Source: Haliclystus octoradiatus
Taxonomy: Eukaryota > Cnidaria > Staurozoa > Stauromedusae > Haliclystidae
Length of the DNA stretch: 64,000 bases
Reading direction: 5' to 3'
Assembly (NCBI GenBank): GCA_916610825.1
Contig: OU744446.1
Span: 27,728,445 to 27,792,444, forward strand
Shown: one piece after another, positions 59,298-64,000 of the stretch
How positions within the stretch are numbered: position 1 is the stretch's first letter
Layout: every line of letters begins with the position of its first letter
The notes under the pieces: generated by a model
Told to the model about the DNA's origin: nothing
What the model saw: only the letters and a program-made list of their open reading frames with translations
Databases searched by the model: none
Translations under genes and position numbers: made by a program

Positions 59298-59367
59298 TTC
59301 TTAAAACACCACTTCTGCATTCAGTCATTCTGCATTCTGCTTGAATGCAGAAGTGGTGTTTTAAGAA
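59298..59367. repeat. Perfect 26-bp hairpin, 18-nt loop
   Basis: Arms 59298-59323 and 59342-59367 are exact reverse complements over 26 bp. The left arm starts TTCTTAAAACACCACTTCTG. The loop repeats GCATTCTGC. It lies about 300 bp downstream of the KIF26 poly(A) signal. A very recent foldback element or a small-RNA precursor are both possible. Confidence 0.85.
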
Positions 59368-60087
59368 AATCGTTCTCCTGCCAATTGTAAATGTATTCAT
59401 TCCACCTTTGTATATATGCTTTGTATATATGTTCCCTCGCGTGGTCGCGTATTGTATTTAATTTTGCTTATGTGAAATCCTCTCCTGTTGAACTATGTAT
59501 ATTTGTCATAAAATATTTCGGCTGCTAATTACAGGGATGAAACATTTGAATCCATTCGATTTTTAAAGGAAGCGATATATTTATTGATATGTAAGAGTCA
59601 AAAATTATAATTGAATCATCTCGCTGTGGATTAACTGAACAACCTCCAGGAAGACAACGCACAAGCAAATATTAACAATTTAGTAATCCAACAAAACTAT
59701 TGGATACTGCATTTATTATAAAAAAAAGTTAAAGACGTTCTACACAACAGCGTGTGAGGTCATGAGAAGGTCGTTAAGCTTCATGAAGTACAAAAAGTTC
59801 ATTAATTAACGCAGCAACATAATTTCTGTGTTCATGAACCTTCCATGAATCTTTCATGGACTTTAGCGACCTTTTCATGATCAATTCAAGAAAATGATTC
59901 ATTTTGAATTCTACAGTATCGACTGATTTACCTGGGAGAAAGGTAGTCAGCATAGTCCATCTATAAAAATAAGACTAAAAGTTGATGAATTCATGTGCAA
60001 AATAATTTGGATCCTTAAGCCCATCAAAGCCGTGTCACACTATACCACTCTTCTGAGGTATTCTCGCATCACTATTGATATTGAACT

Positions 60088-60159
60088 ACAAGAATCTGGA
60101 AAAGGCACCCCTTAAAAGTAGCACATTCCCGTACAGCCGATGTTTGGAAGTCCCCCAGG
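60088..60159 (+). mobile_element. Diverged relative of the CCCGGGGG MITE family (second fragment)
   Basis: AAAAGGCACCCCTTAAAAGT, then CATTCCCGTACAGCCGATGT and TTGGAAGTCCCCCAGG match the fragment at 57051-57121 closely. Only the right portion is recognisable. Confidence 0.5.
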
Positions 60160-61338
60160 AATGTTCCAAAGAATGGGCAAATATTTGTTATTGTTATGAA
60201 TTTCTCACAACATATAACAAATAATAAAACAACAGCAACATAGAGAAATGCTTCTCAATTATTGATGATGTCTCATGATGTTGAAATTATTTTTTTTTGA
60301 CCCCAATTTACCCTAAATCATGTTTATTGTTTACGTAGTATTTAATTCGCGAAAATGACCAGCTACCGCTTTACATGGTTTTAGTACAAATCATTCTGCC
60401 GATAAAATACTGTATTTGCATATTTTACCGGGAATTTTGGCAGTTGCCCCCAAAAAGCAATGGGTCAATTTTGAGAAAATGTTAAAATCAAAGTTTCGCG
60501 GTCGTTTCGATGTTCTCAAATTTCAAAATGTGGCGTCGGAAGGGGATGATGGAAAAGTCAATATGGCCGAGAGCCCGAGAAGATTATTACTACTACGTTC
60601 TTGATACCAACACTGTATATTTCATAACAAATGCTTTGAGCATGTTTTATACTGGTTTTAATGATTTCACATAATCATATTCTGGTACTGAAAGGTAAAA
60701 TTGTTACTTGGAATATCATAAACTGAGGTCATAAACTCGAGATGTTCCATTTTTGTTGTGACTTTAGACGTGTTGAACCTGAAAATTTGTCATGGAAACA
60801 GCGTCTTAGAGCACACAGAAAGCTGTAATCGATTTAAAACTGTAAAACTAAGTGACAATTAGTTACCGTTAATGATTGATTAGCTGCATGTTTTATGATT
60901 TTGAAATTATCATACATCAAGCTCGGGAGTTGCATGGGTTATATTAATGTTGTTGTGTTTTTCAGCTAAACCTATTTCCTTGAAAATTAAAATAATCATA
61001 TATGTGCTACATTCAATGAAAAACAGTTTTCTTTATTTACTCACATAAAATCAAATTAATATTTCTGTTAGATTTCGTTGTGGTTTATTTGTTTCATAGC
61101 TGTGTTTGAATTTCTTTTACGCAGCATGGTTAAAACACGTGAGAGCATTTGTGTTTTCATTTTTCTTTCATTTCCGAAATTTCTTGAAAGTTTCCCTCGA
61201 TTTCATAACAGTTATCTTTGTTAAAAATCTTTTGGGATTGATGAAAATGTGATAAGAAATGGCTTTAACCCGATAACATAGCAGTTAACAGTCGTATGTT
61301 GTTACTTTTAGTTTGCTATTTGGTGCAAGTTTGGCATA

Positions 61339-61990
61339 ATGTCATCAATATCTCGATCCAAAGATGGTGGAAATGTTCCAAAGAATGAGAAGGAAAACGT
61401 TCGTCGTTCAATTGCTGCTTCTGTTGAACGATTAAGCAAACCAAAATCTGCAACAAATCTTCTAGATAATCCAGAGCGTGGGAATCAAAATAATTCTATG
61501 CATCTTGAAACTAATAATCTTGAAACTGGCACATTTTTATCAATGAAAAGCAAGAGAAAATCTCGATCCTCGACACAATTAACTGGCTCAACAATGTCTA
61601 AAAGCGCTAACAAGCTTTCTCAATCCCTTCCAGTGAGAAAGAAATCAACAGCTAAATCTACAGATAAGCTCAATGATAATTCTTATTTGACTGTACCAAA
61701 GAAGAGGATGCCTTCTCAAAGAAAACAACATCATAGCTCATTGTTATCACTGCCATTACAAGTAGACAGATTGTCACCTTTGCCCAGCTACAGAGTTACT
61801 ATCCCTGAAGATTCAACAAATGTCTTTAGCAAGATACAAATGAAATCTAGATCAAAATCTGATATGAATATCAGCATGCAACGTAAAACTAGTAAAAGTC
61901 GCGAGCTATCAAATACTAATCTCAGAATGAACAAATCAAGAAAATCTTCACGTAGTTCACTTGGCTCGAGCTTAAATATTTCTCATTCAG
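61339..61990 (+). CDS. First coding exon of an unrecognised basic, Ser-rich protein (3'-partial)
   Basis: Opens with ATG (ATAATGT context), preceded by an in-frame TAG 27 nt upstream. The frame runs 217 codons to a donor GTAGGT directly after CATTCAG, ending in phase 1. The translation is disordered and strongly Ser/Lys/Arg-rich, with repeated KSKRKSRSST, SKSANKLSQSLP, RKKSTAKSTDKLND, MKSRSKSDMNIS and RKSSRSSLGSSL motifs, many resembling basophilic kinase sites. There is no signal peptide or membrane helix. The composition and start context support a real coding exon. No compatible next exon (two-base entry) was found before the window ends. Family not recognised; a cytoskeletal or nuclear role would be a guess. 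Confidence 0.75.
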
Positions 61991-63424
61991 GTAGGTTTTA
62001 AATAGTGCTAAAACGCTCTTCTTAGTATCTACTCAATGCTGAAACTATAAAAGTAAGGCATCTGCTTCTGCTTTCAAAGAGAGTTGAATCCTGTTTCATA
62101 TATCCTATGTAGTGAATTTTGATATATTATTTGTGATAGTAACAAGTTACATTAATAATAGTAACAATTTACTGATTGACAGTACCATATAAATTAGGTG
62201 ACAATGGAAGATTTTAAACAATAGCGCATAAGGCTACCGCTACATCGTTGCGTAGAGATCTGCGATCCTGTCCAATCCAGTGATGCTTTTATGGGGGAAT
62301 GCAGGGGAACAACGTCCCCCTTTTCTTTCTCTGGGGGGATAACATCAGATAATATCAGTATTATCATAATTGAATTGAAAGTTGTGAATAAAGCATTTTT
62401 TAATTAAAAGAAATGACAATAGATTTTACTGCATTGGTCCCTTAAAATGCACTACAGAGTTCCTAAGACATACTAATTTTAAAATAAATTTTAGGAGAAT
62501 GCCCCTACACCCTATTGGAATTATGGGAGGGTTCCTCGGAAAAGCTGATTTCCTCGTTTTCTATCAGCTCTGAAACAAAGAAAAGTCACCAAAAACATTG
62601 TTTTTTTTTATTGTTTTAGCATTTTTCAAAGGATTTTCCTCTTTTCTGACTGCGCTTTACTCTCATGCCTGCAACAAAGAATCGAAATATCTCTGATTTT
62701 TGTTTTGGGATACTGGGCATTTTTAGATATGCACGCAATCAACTACCATGATCCTAGTAATGTCTTCCCAAGGTAACATCACAGGGATTAGCAGGAATAT
62801 GGAGGAAGTTTTAATTTCAAGTCTTACAAGCACCTTACAAGTCTTACACCTATGCAATTGTGACTTAAAACAATCAATAGGCTATATTATATTGTAGTTA
62901 TACTAATGTTCTGATGCCTATGCATTCGCAACAAGTCAGAGTCTGGTCAGTGGTCACCTTTATACTGATAAATTCTTTTTAAATGTTATTTGTCAAATTT
63001 CGAAGCATAGTCATATTTGATTGAATAACTACCAAAGTAGATATATTTTGATGCATTCTTGTTGTAGGCTATTGAATGTAAAATGATCCTAGTGGAAAAT
63101 CTTAGGATTGCAAAGAATTTGATATCATATGGTGAAAATATTTTTATTCCATAGATACATGACACTAACAGTCATCCCTGAATGAACTGTTGGTGATTGA
63201 TAGATCAGGTTGATGTTAATGGTTTCTACTATTTCTATTCAGTTTGACCCCTTTCTCATCACTTCTACTTGTGTTTGGATTAACTGTAATTTAATATTAT
63301 TAGTGGATTAAGTTTATTTTTAGATAATCCATGTCTTTGACCTGTTTTTGTCTTGATAATGTGTTAAAACACTGTGATGTGTTGATACCTAGTAATAGAT
63401 TACAAGACGTTATCCAATTTCAGT
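61991..63424. other. First intron of the right-edge gene
   Basis: AT-rich, with G- and C-rich patches near 62300 (GGGGGAATGCAGGGG) and 62500. Candidate acceptors (63068, 63240, 63422) lead to stops in the required phase, so I see no exon here. Confidence 0.5.
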
Positions 63425-63631
63425 GTTAAAGGGGCAACATTGACCAGCGGTCACTACGAGCTCAACTTCAATTAAGCTTAGCGTAAATTCAATGATCAAT
63501 GTCAGTTATGGCTTAGCATGGCTCCAAATTTCAAGTTTCAGCATGGTTTCAGCTACAAAAATTATACAAACGACAAACACGCACATGACTCTAAGCGCGT
63601 AAAACCCACTGGCTAATTTTGCCCCTTTAAC
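63425..63631. mobile_element. Putative MITE with GTTAAAGGGGCAA ends (207 bp)
   Basis: Left end GTTAAAGGGGCAACATTGAC and right end (reversed) GTTAAAGGGGCAAAATTAGC match at about 19 of 23 positions counted to CCAG. No open frame. Target duplication unclear. Confidence 0.6.
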
Positions 63632-63760
63632 CTATAAAAATGATTTTTTTTTCAATTATTTCAATTTTCTCCAACTGACAGCTAACTTGTGAGATGACAG
63701 GCTTGATTGACAGTTAGCCTGAAATTCATATCTCTATCCTCCCCAATTGGTTCTCCCATG

Positions 63761-63934
63761 CAGGGGTCCGACAAATGTAGGAATCCTGGAATCCTAGATT
63801 CCGGAAGGTTAGAGCAAATTCAGAAGAAAATTGATATTTTTATGATCACTGGTCAAACATCGGTTAAAAATTTCAGAAGAAAATGTTTAAATGCCTCTAG
63901 GATTTCAAAAGGCTGAGCTGTTTGTCAGACCCTG
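63761..63934. mobile_element. hAT-like MITE, copy 2 (174 bp)
   Basis: Begins CAGGGGTCCGACAAA and ends TTTGTCAGACCCTG. Flanked by CTCCCATG (63753-63760) and CTCACATG (63935-63942), an 8-bp target duplication with one mismatch, the length expected for hAT. Interior matches copy 1 at 2203-2376 and has identical length. Confidence 0.85.
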
Positions 63935-64000
63935 CTCACATGTAATTGTCTTTAAACTAAATTCTAGATTAAACACATTTTTATGAACCATTTGAAATAT

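Larger units (their letters stand above)
58994..61338. other. Intergenic region between KIF26 and the next gene
   Basis: Contains the 26-bp hairpin and the MITE fragment described separately. Also a cluster of TTCATGA-type short palindromic words at 59758-59880. No supported gene; a 62-codon open frame at 60416 is unremarkable. The promoter of the downstream gene should lie in the last part. Confidence 0.5.

Overview
The window is eukaryotic, AT-rich DNA with short protein-coding exons, GT-AG introns, many small transposon relics and microsatellites. Gene content (a bicarbonate/chloride exchanger of the SLC4A1/2/3 type and a KIF26/VAB-8-type kinesin), small exons in kilobase introns and one young Ty3/gypsy element point to an animal, most likely a marine invertebrate. 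A tunicate or other deuterostome would fit, but nothing here fixes the phylum. Long open frames are not a guide to genes here, so gene models were built by hand from acceptor and donor sites, exon phase and protein family conservation.

Layout, all genes on the + strand. (1) 299-13556: the 3' 948 codons of an SLC4 anion exchanger in ten exons; its 5' exons lie left of the window. Its introns hold four identifiable repeats (a hAT-like MITE, a GC-ended MITE, a LINE tail, a pogo-like MITE). (2) 14164-15965: two 97% identical 118-bp direct repeats. (3) 16426-18667: four phase-compatible exons giving the C-terminus of an unrecognised single-pass membrane protein. (4) 18668-29884: about 11 kb with no supported gene. 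(5) 29885-35568: candidate exons of an unrecognised gene, whose last two exons join in phase and end in a CAAX-like tetrapeptide. (6) 35569-42149: no supported gene. (7) 42150-58719: a complete-looking 19-exon, 1477-codon KIF26-family kinesin. (8) 61339-61990: the first coding exon of an unrecognised Ser/Lys/Arg-rich protein that continues past the right edge.

The kinesin gene carries two striking insertions in its motor-domain introns: a roughly 430-bp (TACA)n array and a complete 3933-bp Ty3/gypsy retrotransposon. The retrotransposon has identical 156-bp LTRs, a 5-bp target duplication and an uninterrupted 1188-codon Gag-Pol frame. Immediately after its 5' LTR is a 14-nt stretch perfectly complementary to a segment inside the LTR. 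This suggests self-primed reverse transcription rather than tRNA priming, and it is the most interesting mechanistic signal in the window.

A recurrent non-autonomous transposon family with CCCGGGGGTAACTTCCAT termini and 9-bp target duplications occurs at least three times, with two more diverged relatives. A 174-bp hAT-like MITE occurs once near each end of the window. Several strong hairpins are also present. The genes do not form an obvious pathway; they are independent eukaryotic loci in one orientation.
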